DNA from: Amoebidium appalachense
Lineage: Eukaryota > Ichthyosporea
Length of the DNA stretch: 64,000 bases
Assembly: GCA_963693365.1 (NCBI GenBank)
Contig: CAVNZM010000011.1
Location: 6,200,001 to 6,264,000 of the forward strand
Reading direction: 5' to 3'
Part shown: one piece after another, positions 43,993 to 64,000 of the stretch
Numbering within the stretch: the first letter of the stretch is position 1
Layout of the letters: every line of letters begins with the position of its first letter
Notes under the pieces: generated by a model
Database searches by the model: none
What the model saw: only the letters and a program-made list of their open reading frames with translations
What the model was told of the DNA's origin: nothing
Program-made: the position numbers and the translations under genes

Positions 43993-45589
43993 CTCTCCCC
44001 CCCCCTCCCCCCGCGCAACTCCACCCACCCAAACACCCACCCACACATACACACACCCACCCACACATACACGCACCTCCCTTTGTTCACGTTTCACACG
44101 CGCACGGCGTTGTAATTGCTTAACTTTGCTCATTGAACAAGTATGTAGTTCTTCCATTTTTGAGCAATCCTGCATTTCTCTTGCTCCAGCTCGGAGCGGT
44201 TGCACTATTGGCACTCTCGCTTTCCTTGCCACATGTTCAGCGGTATTACCGTGGCTGCATGGTGACTTTTTTCAATCTCTAGATGTGCTTTCTAACTTGT
44301 TTCCAGACACCTGCACACAGCTTATTTGGTCAGCTTGTATATACTATGATGGCCTGAGGCTTAACTTGCTGTTCAAGTTCTGGTTTCTCCTGGCATGTTT
44401 GGGTACTCCTTATTAGTTGTAATCGTTATTCTGTTTGTAGTCTTCCCCTCTCCCCCCCCCCCCCCCCTCCCCCCCCCCCCCCCCCCCCCTCTTCTCCTAA
44501 TCCCCCTCTCCCCTACGGCACCGTATCCTTGAATGCCTATGTATCATTGTTCTTCGTGCTACATACAGCAGCCCCCCCCCCCCCCCTCCCCCCCCCCCCC
44601 CCCCCCCCCTCCCCCCACCCCCCACCTCACCCCACCCTCCACCCTACCCCTCCTCCCCCCCCCCCCCCCCCCTCCCCCCAAAAAAAAAAAAAAAAAAAAA
44701 AAGGACTATGCTTTTTCTGCATACTACTTCATGTGTGCACTTTTGGTTTCTCTCCAGGGTGCTCTTGTTGATCTTTACCTTATTCTTCGTTTAATACGTA
44801 TGCTAACCTTCCCCCCCCCCCCCCCCCCCCCCTCCCCCCCCCCCCCCCCCCGATTTTGTAAACGCACAGGGAACCCTTTGATGGTGGGTTTTGTTCGAAT
44901 GACTCCTGTCTGGGTATATTTTTCATGTGGTCTTTAGGTTATGATATGGCTTTGTCAATGGCCTGCTTTTAACTGTTCTTTTTTGTTTCCTTCCCCTTTT
45001 TTCTCGCACACTCGTACATGCCCCCCCCCTTCCACACACCCAAACCCACACATCCGCATATACAAAAGTGCGCACACGCACACATGCGCGCACGCACACA
45101 CACGTGCGCGCACGCGCGCACGCACACACACTCACACACTCACACACTCACACATACAAAAGTGTGCACACATGTGCACACACAACACACAGGCACACAC
45201 ACACGAGTGTGCTCGTGCCACACACACACACACACACACACATACACACACACATACACACACACACACACATACACAAGCACAGGCGTGCGCACACACA
45301 CACACACTACCTCCACCAACCCCTGTTCTCCCACCAGTTATTCATTGCTGGCTTTATTGTAATCGAAGGATGTGCTTGTTTGCATTCCTGACACCATATT
45401 AGATCTTTGCTTGTGTTCTGTAACTGCATTTCTGCAGACTTTCATGAAAGCTTGTGTACAGTTGCCCCATTTTTCAACGAATTTAGTAATCTGGTTTTAG
45501 TAATCTGGTTTCTGGGCCCGTGAACCCCCTAAAGAGATGTATCCATTAGCTGTGTGTGAATGCTTGTACCCGTTTCAGTTACCAAGCCC

Positions 45590-45634
<45 letters not shown>

Positions 45635-45684
45635 CTTCCCCTCAACACCCATGGGAGATTTACTCGGCCCATTTTTTCTTTCTT

Positions 45685-45721
<37 letters not shown>

Positions 45722-46269
45722 ATATTTGTTTGCAGTTTAAACCTTTTTCAGGTCAAGGGGTTCATCCGTGTACCATTTCTACTTTGTGCTTTTGTTGAGG
45801 CGTAATGAGCACGCTGATGATGGGTTCTGTCCAATCGTCTTCTGCCCTGCGCTTCTTTCTGTCCCGTGTTTTGTTTTTGATTTGGTTTTCACCGTTTTGG
45901 CATCTATGCTCACCACTCTCTAACTCATTTTTCACCCTTTCTCTACTGTCCCCTTCTGTCTTCCCGTCCTTGTCACCTTTCCGTCACCCCCGCCACCTCT
46001 CCCCCTCCCCGCTCCCCCCCCCCCCCCCCTCCCCCCGTCGTCTCCCTCTCCGCCCCTCCCCCCCCCCCCCCCCCCCCCCCCCCTTCCTACATACTATGGA
46101 TGACTTGGCCCCCCTTCTGAGGGTGGGCTCTGCCTATTGTGCACACTCTTTTATGTGCTGTATGCACTTTGTCCGTGTGTGAATGTGTACTTCGTGCTCT
46201 ATTAACACAATCTAACCTCCCCCCCCCCCCCCCCCTCCTCCGCCCCCCTTTTTTCCAACCCTTTCACAG
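43015..46269. other. F-box upstream region and 5' part of the REEP locus
   Basis: 43015-43950 is ordinary sequence that should hold the F-box promoter and possibly the REEP promoter (TATAAAA at 43604-43610 on the plus strand is a weak candidate). From 43956 on there are C-tracts (43956-43988, 44455-44489, 44573-44608, 44812-44850), an imperfect (CA)n (45065-45305) and long T-tracts (45591-45632, 45689-45720). The first REEP exon was not identified. A possible exon at about 44189-44245 (after CTTGCTCCAG) would join in phase 2 but lacks family similarity. Confidence 0.4.
46105..46217 (+). repeat. SINE-like repeat, diverged copy just before a REEP exon
   Basis: CTGAGGGTGGGCTCTGCCTA, then TGTGTACTTCGTGCTCT and a C-tract at 46218-46235. 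The C-tail ends 34 nt before the REEP acceptor at 46269, so it serves as, or replaces, that exon's polypyrimidine tract. Confidence 0.65.
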
Positions 46270-57229
<10,960 letters not shown>

Positions 57230-57231
57230 GC

Positions 57232-57245
57232 TTTTTTTTTTTTTT

Positions 57246-57301
<56 letters not shown>

Positions 57302-57378
57302 CCGGAATGCCGAGGGCCTGTTCCCCTTCTGTTATAATTGAATTTGTTTCAATTTTTATTTATTCGTTTTTTTTTTTT

Positions 57379-57436
<58 letters not shown>

Positions 57437-57654
57437 GCGTTGTCGGTCAAATCAGCAGGATTATTTGAATTGGGAATGCTGCCAGGCTGTCAACTTGAAG
57501 TTTTGCATAATTTTGAGTCTTTGCAATGCATACTTCTTAGAGAGATTCATAACTGGTTGGATGGGTGCACGTGAGTGGGTGGTTTGGGTCACCAGGACGT
57601 GGTGGATTACCGTAGCTAATATATTAGTGTGTGTGTGTGTGTGTTTGTGTGTGA

Positions 57655-57728
<74 letters not shown>

Positions 57729-57749
57729 TACATGTGTGTGTGTGTACGT

Positions 57750-57817
<68 letters not shown>

Positions 57818-57852
57818 CACTGTGTGTGTGTGTGACACTCTGTGTGTGTGCG

Positions 57853-57897
<45 letters not shown>

Positions 57898-57900
57898 AGT
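57232..57900. repeat. T/G-tract pair and (GT)n after REEP
   Basis: T22-G44 (57234-57299) and T20-G46 (57368-57434) are a near-duplicate pair. A (GT)n region with TGACAC interruptions follows (57627-57895), then a G-tract (57926-57951). This is the REEP 3' flank. Confidence 0.85.
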
Positions 57901-58170
57901 TCAATATTGCTGTTGGGTTGGAGAGGGGGGGGGGGGGGGGGGGGGGGGGGGAAGGATCCGAAGGGCCCGGACTGCAGCTGATACGGGTATTGATCAAGCA
58001 GCCCTCACTCACCACACACATAGGATACAGTACAACAACACGGTCTGTTTGATTTTCTTGCTGGAGGTATATTTTATTATGTTCGGAGTTTGTCATGCTT
58101 CATGATCACTAAAGTTTGTAAAAAACACGGTGCATGATTCTGTGAGACGAATGTGTGCGCAGCTGCACTA

Positions 58171-59126
58171 GGGGCATGTAAATCTATCCCAAAAACTTCC
58201 CTATCTATCCCAACGCACTATCCTAGATCTATCCCAAAATGACCTGATTATCCTAGATCATATCCCGGACAATCCCAAAAAATGTGCCTAAATATCCTGA
58301 GGATCTATCCTGAAGGGCCCTATCTATCCCGCAATTTATCATTTCTCTCCCGTGTAGGCCTGTTTATCTCCGACTATCCCAGTAGTTTTATATGTATATA
58401 TATATAATTTACAGTCCATTGGGCACTGTGACCTCAAGACATAGTAATCCATATTTTTGCAATTTCGAAGCTAACTGGCCATGGGGGGGCCCGCACCGGG
58501 CTGCCCAGCACTGCCCGAGGCTCTGAGTGGGCCATATATATGATATATTGATCATACGGTGAGTTTTTCAAATAAGTCATATAAAGATGATCCTTAGCGC
58601 TAATAAGTGTAAGGCTTTTATGAATGCAATTACTAGCCCTTCTTATTGAATCAGCCACCCTTGCCTGCTTATATATTATTGCTGCTCATGCAGATTTTAA
58701 TGGGCTTGCACCTGCCGCCGGGCTGCTGGCCAGCCTGCGGTATACGTAGGGGGTTCTTAAAGGGAAATATATCTTCTTCACATGAATTTTGAACCATGAT
58801 CACGTACATAAGTGTCAGGCATAGCATCCCCATCATCCCTGGAGACTAAATACTGAATAGTCATTGGTGAAGCATCATTTTGGCGCGCTTCGACTACCAA
58901 ATATGTATACAAATGAGTATCTCAGGAACCCCGGATTTGCCGATCTATCCCAGGCCTTGAAATAGGATATATCCACCCCACCTGGATAGATCGTCTATCC
59001 GGGGTCCCCCTAAATATCATTTGGATCTATCCCTAAAGTGCCTGAATATCGATATCCCGGATATATCACAAATCCTGAGGCCCCCTATCTATCCCAAAAT
59101 TTTCCGGGATTAATTTACATGCCCCT
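58171..59126. mobile_element. 956-bp non-autonomous TIR element with TA target duplication
   Basis: Left end GGGGCATGTAAATCTATCCC; the right end in reverse complement is GGGGCATGTAAATTAATCCC (18 of 20 match). Both are flanked by TA (58169-58170 and 59127-59128), as for Tc1/mariner-type insertions. The interior has many CTATCCC/ATCCCAAA subrepeats near both ends and no transposase ORF. It is best described as a MITE. Confidence 0.75.
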
Positions 59127-59199
59127 AAACTGCACGCATTGTACACGCCATCGTGACGTCATTGAATGGGTGGAAACCAGGGGTCTAGGGTGATCAGAT

Positions 59200-60230
59200 C
59201 ACCTCTACTTAGGCCCAAGCTCTACCTAGGCCCCACCTCTACTTAGGCCCCTAGAGGGGCAGCTATAACCCATCCATGGCTTCTTGACAGGACGTATCCA
59301 TGTTCCCGGACCCTCCTGGGACACCGCCTGGGAGCCACAAACGTGATACACGGGAAGGAGAATCCCCAGATAAGCGGTTAACGAAACAGAGCCGGGCGGA
59401 ACAGGTTCCCTTTCCCGAGGTTAAAGCGCCACCGGCCCGCCGCCAGCCAGTAGTTTTATTACGAAAGAACAACTGCAGTTGATACCCGAGAAGCTTAAGG
59501 CTAGGAAATCTGTGCTCAAATTTATGGCGCCATCATGAGCATCTCCGCACCCAAGTCCCCGACTTAACAACCCAAGTAGCCGAGTATAAAGCCAAACAGG
59601 ACCAAACGGACCTCGTCGTTCAGCAAATGGAGGCGTGCTTACAGCAGCTGCCAAGCTGACCGGGCACCCCCCACTGGCCCTGCCCATGCGGGCCCGGCCT
59701 CTGCAGGAAAGGCAGCCCCCGATGGGTTACCCACTCCCCCGGGGTCTCCCAAGTTCATACCCAGGACGAACCCTAAGGTGTACCGCACTACCGTCACGGT
59801 GGACGCCAAGACCGTGTACGTGTCCGAGAAAGTCTAACGTATGCAGAGTCGGTGGCCCAGACCCACGGGGCTACCCAGGCTATGGCAGCCCTTGCCGCAG
59901 CATCGGCCCTGCACCCAACCCGCCGCCCTCGGATGGCATCTGACCCTGCACCTGAGGGTGCCGACGAGTCCGAGCTGACCACTGCAGCCTTCACCATGGT
60001 GCTGGCCAACATCAGCATCATGCGTGACCGTCTCTACACCCTCGGTGTCCTCAACCGAATGATTCCCGACATGCTCTTCATTGGTCGTCGCTACACAGTG
60101 TTCATCGTGCGTGCCGGCTAGCGTGATACCCTCGTAAGCATCATCCAACGTGCTACCGACGCCACCTTTCTCGCAGACTTCGACCTTACGACTCCGTCAT
60201 GCATATGAATGAGAGTATACGTGGGTGATC
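59200..60230 (+). pseudogene. Degenerate coding remnant, possibly retroelement
   Basis: Protein-like pieces in changing frames: QVPDLTTQVAEYKAKQ (coiled-coil-like, about 59550-59660), then GADESELTTAAFTMVLANIS followed by LGVLNRMIPDMLFIGRRY (about 59850-60121). Stops and frame changes break it. A triplicated CTCTACTTAGGCCC-like motif lies at 59200-59250. I cannot name the family. Confidence 0.35.
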
Positions 60231-60785
60231 AGGCCACTAAACTAAGACATAAACACGTGCAGAGTGGTGCTGGGCAATGCACGATGCCACAGCACTAACA
60301 GAGAGGGTAGTGTGGAGAGGTAGAAACACAGTTGCATGTTCTGTCAATCTACGTCTAATTTATTATGCTCGATTCTCACCTATTTATCTGCCGCAGGCAG
60401 ATTCCATGAATACAGATCTATCCAAAGGTATTTGCGCATCTGATTGGCAAATACTATGAATACTATAAATCTGACCAATCATATAATGACACGTACATGA
60501 ACGGAAATCAAACTGCATTCCCCTCATACGGTCCAACCACAGACAAAACACCCGACTACACAGAAAACATGAAAAGCATGCACAACAATCGTCGGATGCG
60601 TGCTTTCCTCTCGCTATCGCCAATAGCTAAACAAACTATGAATACCACACGTGCCTAATGAATAACAGAGGGCAAACAAGAGCATGCCGGACATGTTTAT
60701 GAAATAAATGGAGATAAAGCACAAATAAAGTTTCGAGTACTAGACGAGTTGCGAGTTTCCTACTGATCAACCTGCTCTTTGTCTC

Positions 60786-60958
60786 GAGAGCTATTTTACT
60801 TTTACATCATGACGACAATCACTAGATGACAGCTCTGTGTATTGAGAGCTATTACACTCTGACATCATGACGATACTCCCCAGGTGACCGCTCTCTGAGA
60901 GCTGTTACACTTTTACATCATAACGAGAATACCCAGGTAACGGCTTTCTGAGAGTTAT
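60786..60958. repeat. Tandem repeat, three units of 53-58 bp
   Basis: Units start with GAGAGCT at 60786, 60844 and 60897, with a partial fourth at 60950. They share TTACA.T, ACATCATGACGA and the CCAGGT.AC block. The units are diverged. Confidence 0.8.
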
Positions 60959-61330
60959 TCTTTTCTTAACCCACATTAGTGAGGAATTTCAATAGTTAGC
61001 TCTTTCTAGATGGTAGGATACTCTCCAGGTTAGGTAGTCTCCGGGGGGGGTATCGTACCTAACTATGTATGCTATGTGCTCGTGCAACCTGTGTAAACCA
61101 AAGATGTGCAACTAATGAAGAATCGTGCTGTGCACGTGCGTGCGAAATGCATATGCCAACTCGTGCACTATTGTTGTATATTCTGGCACACCCCTTACAA
61201 CATTAGGGCACGAAATACTGCAACACAAAATTTAGCGAATAAATGTGCACCAATAGAAATTAGCAAAAAAAAATATTAACGAAAACACAATCACTCGCAC
61301 CCCTTGTTGCATAGCCACAAATATTCGCTC

Positions 61331-61592
61331 ACTTCTTCTGCACCTTGCGCGATGACTTGTCGCACGTGTCCATGCCCACCATCTTCTTGCAGTTGTTGAG
61401 AGCTGCACCCCCAAGTGCTTTGGTGAGCATGTCTGCCGCCTGCTCATTGGTCGGCACGTACACAAACCAAATGTCGCCGCGACGGACGTGGTGGCGAGTG
61501 AGGTGGTACTTGATGTCGATGTTATGCTTCGTGCGGTTGAACAACTCGGGTTTCTTGGCTATCTTGATGCAGGCCTGGTTGTCCTCGTGCAG
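61331..61592 (-). pseudogene. Ty1/copia retrotransposon RNase H C-terminal fragment
   Basis: Minus-strand frame with HEDNQACIKIAKKPE, NRTKHNIDIKYHLTRH, then YVPTNEQAADMLTKAL, the standard end of copia Pol (DNQ.., RTKHIDIRYH.., VPT.EQ.AD.LTK). A stop just upstream (near 61593) and the absence of integrase or reverse transcriptase nearby show it is a relic. Confidence 0.85.
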
Positions 61593-61604
61593 GATGGTGG
61601 GCTA

Positions 61605-63216
61605 ATACTAGTAGGAGGGAAGCCGCAGGCGGTAGTCAGTTTGCGCAACCACAATTGTGTGCCCAGACGTGTTAGTTGTAGTGTGTACACTCTGCTAGTC
61701 AGGCGAGAATAGTAGGGACTTTTGCCGTAAGTCAGCACTTTTCTTGCAGTTGGGGCCCTGGACAGCGGCTAGCACATCACTTGAATTGGTGTGAAGGCTT
61801 GCCTCCCAACGAAAGTCTACTACTTCATTCTTTGATACGCACACACACACACGTACACGCGACGCGTGGCTTTACGCACTTGACTAGGCTCCGCTGAGAA
61901 TCCTTTTACATCCCTCTTTTGGGCAATACCTTAACAATTATGTCAGTCAGCCTCCATACACCACGAAGATATCCCTAGTGTGCAAAATGGCACTGATTCG
62001 CTGTCACAGTTGGAATCAAGGCTATTCTTTCAGGATGAAACCTTAGACCTCAGGCTCCAGTTCATAAAAACTTGATGGGTTACTGATCATTTCCAAAAAT
62101 CCAGTGAAGTCGAAGGGAGAGTAAGGCGCATAACAATAAACTTTGACCTGCAAAAATTTATGGCTTTAGGACATTTCTCTCAGAATGACATTCGCACGAT
62201 GTTTTTTCACAAAAAACATACTAACAACGTTCTTAGGTGCCTGGCCAGCACATTTGACATCAGGGAGGCCGTATTGGAGGGTGGAAAACGCACGAAGGCC
62301 AGGCAGGAAGGGAGCAATGTAATAGCGTGGGTTAGTGCGCTCGTACCCTTAGAACCAAAAACGGAAATCGCGCGTCAATCGGTCAGCGTTTATGCAATCC
62401 CTACTAAGAGGCACCTGTCTTTGCAAGTACGCACGGGCCAAGTACTTAGAGAACTGTGACAAAATACTCCTGTGCACGCCCGTTCCAATGTTTTCCGAGC
62501 CCCTTTGCCTGCCAAGGATAGTGTGCAGAATCCCCGAAATGGTTTGGATAAGATCCCATCCCAGCCAACTGAAGGTGGGCAATTTCATTGTGATCACTTC
62601 AACATCTCAACGTGTGAAATTGAAACTGTGTGCAAGGCTGTGCTTTGATTGCTGCTTGTACGTTCTTCGTTTACAGTCGCTCACAGTTGGGGGTCTTTGC
62701 CAATGGCATGTTTTTTTTTTTTCTTCATATATTTTGATTGCGTAACTACAGGCTCTCAGAATGTGAGTGACTTAGGTTGTTCGCCAATATAGTGTGCCAG
62801 TCCGTCTCTCCGTCAGTACATCTAATTCTCCCTCGCATTCATCTCTACAAACTCTACATTCGTTTCCCTCGTCTTCATGTGTCCCACAATACTAAGGCCT
62901 ATTGTTTCAGCCACCCAAAGGTCGGAATAGTTTGTTTAAAAAACGAGGGGGATTTGTCGAAACTGATTCCACTAATCCCAGCCTTTACCCCCCCCCCCCC
63001 CCCCCCTTCACCGTACACCCATGTATTATACATAAACATTTCAGCTTTGCCTTAATCTCTTCCCCCCCCCCCCTCCCCCCCACACTCACAAAAAAAAAAG
63101 AAAAAAAAAAAAAAAAAGTAAAGAAAGAGACCAAAGAAAAGGAAACAGATGGAAAAAAAAAGGGGGGGGGGGGGGGGGAGAAGGGGGGAAAGGAAACAGA
63201 AAAGAACAGGGAAGCA
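61605..63216. other. No recognisable gene
   Basis: Mostly unique sequence to about 62990, followed by C-tracts (62990-63006, 63063-63079), an A-rich run (63090-63118) and a G-tract (63163-63178). Short ORFs such as 62160-62459 show no family similarity. Confidence 0.45.
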
Positions 63217-63328
63217 ATGATCGGGTTCAATCGCATGACTACCCTTTTCCTGATTATTTTGTGCTTGGCATTTGCAGGACCCACACCTTTCACTCCCCAA
63301 ACACAAAAGCAAAGAGGACCGATGCTGG
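63217..63328 (+). CDS. Candidate first exon of a secreted or membrane protein
   Basis: ATG at 63217, then a short basic start (MIGFNRMTT) and a hydrophobic core (LFLIILCLAFA) typical of a signal peptide, with cleavage likely near AFA-GP. A polar stretch follows (TPFTPQTQKQRG). The exon ends ATGCTGG|GTAAGC, a strong donor, and a C-tract starts five bases further on, as in other genes here. The downstream exon was not found before the window ends. Confidence 0.45.
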
Positions 63329-63511
63329 GTAAGCCCCCCCCCCCCCTCTCTCCCCCCCCCCCCCCCCCCCCCATACACACACACACACACATCAAAGGAC
63401 GAAAGGTAGGATATAATGTAAATTATGACAATTCCCGTTACATAACCACAGACTAAAGTTTGGGGGGGAGGGGGGAGGGGGAGGGGGGAGGGGGGGGAGG
63501 GGGGGGGGGGG

Positions 63512-63660
63512 ACGCGGTGCAGCCAGGGCTCCATGTGCTGATTCTTGAAGGCTTCATGTGTTTGTATTTGTGCTGCGTGCGCGTTGTCGTACACAGGCAA
63601 TCCGTGCTTGTATGAGGGCGAGCACGTGTACGTGGTATCGCCATTGCAAGAGATCACGTG
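63512..63660 (-). CDS. Possible exon, minus strand, unrecognised
   Basis: Open frame with protein-like composition (YTCSPSYKHGLPVYDNAHA, then THEAFKNQHMEPWLHRV), followed on the minus strand by a C-tract. Splice sites were not clear and no family was recognised. Confidence 0.25.
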
Positions 63661-63859
63661 TGTGCGCATGTGTGCGCATGTGTGCGCATGTGTGCGCGTG
63701 CACAGAACTTTATCTCCTCTAACCCTCCCCGTAACATCACTAGACGGCAACTGTCCGTGACGCTGCCACAAAGCTTGACCAAGTGAGAGTTACAGGCGGA
63801 AGAAAGCAAGGTAAGAGAAGAAAGAACAGATCAGGGAGGAACTGGTTATAGGGGGGAAT

Positions 63860-63956
63860 GGGGAGGGGCTCAGGGGATGAGCTTGGGTGAAGGGGGGGAA
63901 GAGGGGGGGGGGGGGGGGGGGGAGGGGGGGGGAGGGTGGGGGGGGGGAGGGGGTGA
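63860..63956. repeat. G-rich tract at the right end
   Basis: G-rich with a G run at 63902-63922. A similar G-rich tract lies at 63460-63511. Confidence 0.8.
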
Positions 63957-64000
63957 TGAATTCAGGGGTAAGCCTGCCAGAGGATGTGCGTGTGATAAGT

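Noticed and set aside
43949-44416. ORF with a hydrophobic stretch upstream of REEP as its first exon
   Set aside because: A good acceptor (CTTGCTCCAG) and a phase-compatible donor exist, but the sequence does not resemble the short REEP1-4 N terminus and no start codon context fits. Left unassigned.
62160-62459. 99-residue plus-strand ORF
   Set aside because: No family similarity, no splice or promoter signals, and average composition. It could be chance.

Overview
This window is nuclear DNA of a eukaryote. It has ten tRNA-Lys genes with internal polymerase III boxes and T-run terminators, and intron-rich protein genes with GT-AG and at least one clear GC-AG intron. A TATA box lies upstream of one gene, and copia-type retrotransposon and TA-flanked DNA-transposon relics are present. 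The gene set (NAA60, an AGFG/AGD14-like ArfGAP, REEP1-4, ACBP, ZNRD2, F-box/LRR, MYND) suggests a protist or alga rather than a yeast, because NAA60 is missing from yeasts. The lineage cannot be fixed from the sequence alone. Most of the window is simple sequence: G/C homopolymers up to about 60 bases, (GT)n/(CA)n arrays, a 645-base CCT array, and A- or T-tracts next to G-tracts.

Layout. (1) 1-12 kb: a NAA60 (Golgi N-terminal acetyltransferase) gene on the minus strand, assembled here from six exons (11854 down to 2527) with consistent phases. Ten tRNA-Lys genes (nine CTT, one TTT), all on the minus strand, sit inside its large third intron and around its 3' part, among copies of a SINE-like repeat that ends in a poly-C tail. 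(2) 13-17 kb: an ArfGAP gene on the plus strand, divergent from NAA60. (3) 17-26 kb: mostly non-coding, with pieces of an unrecognised minus-strand gene at 19.3-22.3 kb and a palindromic TTGCAAC-rich array at 24.4 kb. (4) 26-27 kb: a single-exon MYND zinc-finger gene (minus), with a one-base frame break near its end. (5) 31.3-32.5 kb: a ZNRD2 gene (minus). (6) 34.1-37.5 kb: an acyl-CoA-binding protein gene (plus), with CCAAT and TATA elements and four exons. (7) 41.2-43.0 kb: an F-box/LRR gene (minus). (8) 46.3-57.2 kb: a REEP1-4-like ER-shaping protein (plus). Its introns hold the CCT/CT arrays, two extra copies of part of one exon, and three SINE-like copies. (9) 58-62 kb: a 956-bp TIR element with TA duplications, degenerate coding remnants, a 53-58 bp tandem repeat and a copia RNase H fragment. 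(10) 63.2 kb: a candidate first exon of a secreted protein.

The genes do not form a shared pathway. NAA60 (Golgi), ArfGAP (Arf/coat trafficking) and REEP (ER shaping) are all endomembrane proteins, but their proximity is probably chance. The strongest unexplained pattern is that long poly-C tracts, read on the sense strand, repeatedly begin 5-27 nt inside introns, just after the 5' splice site, in at least five genes. All exon models are by-eye reconstructions and were not tested against transcripts.
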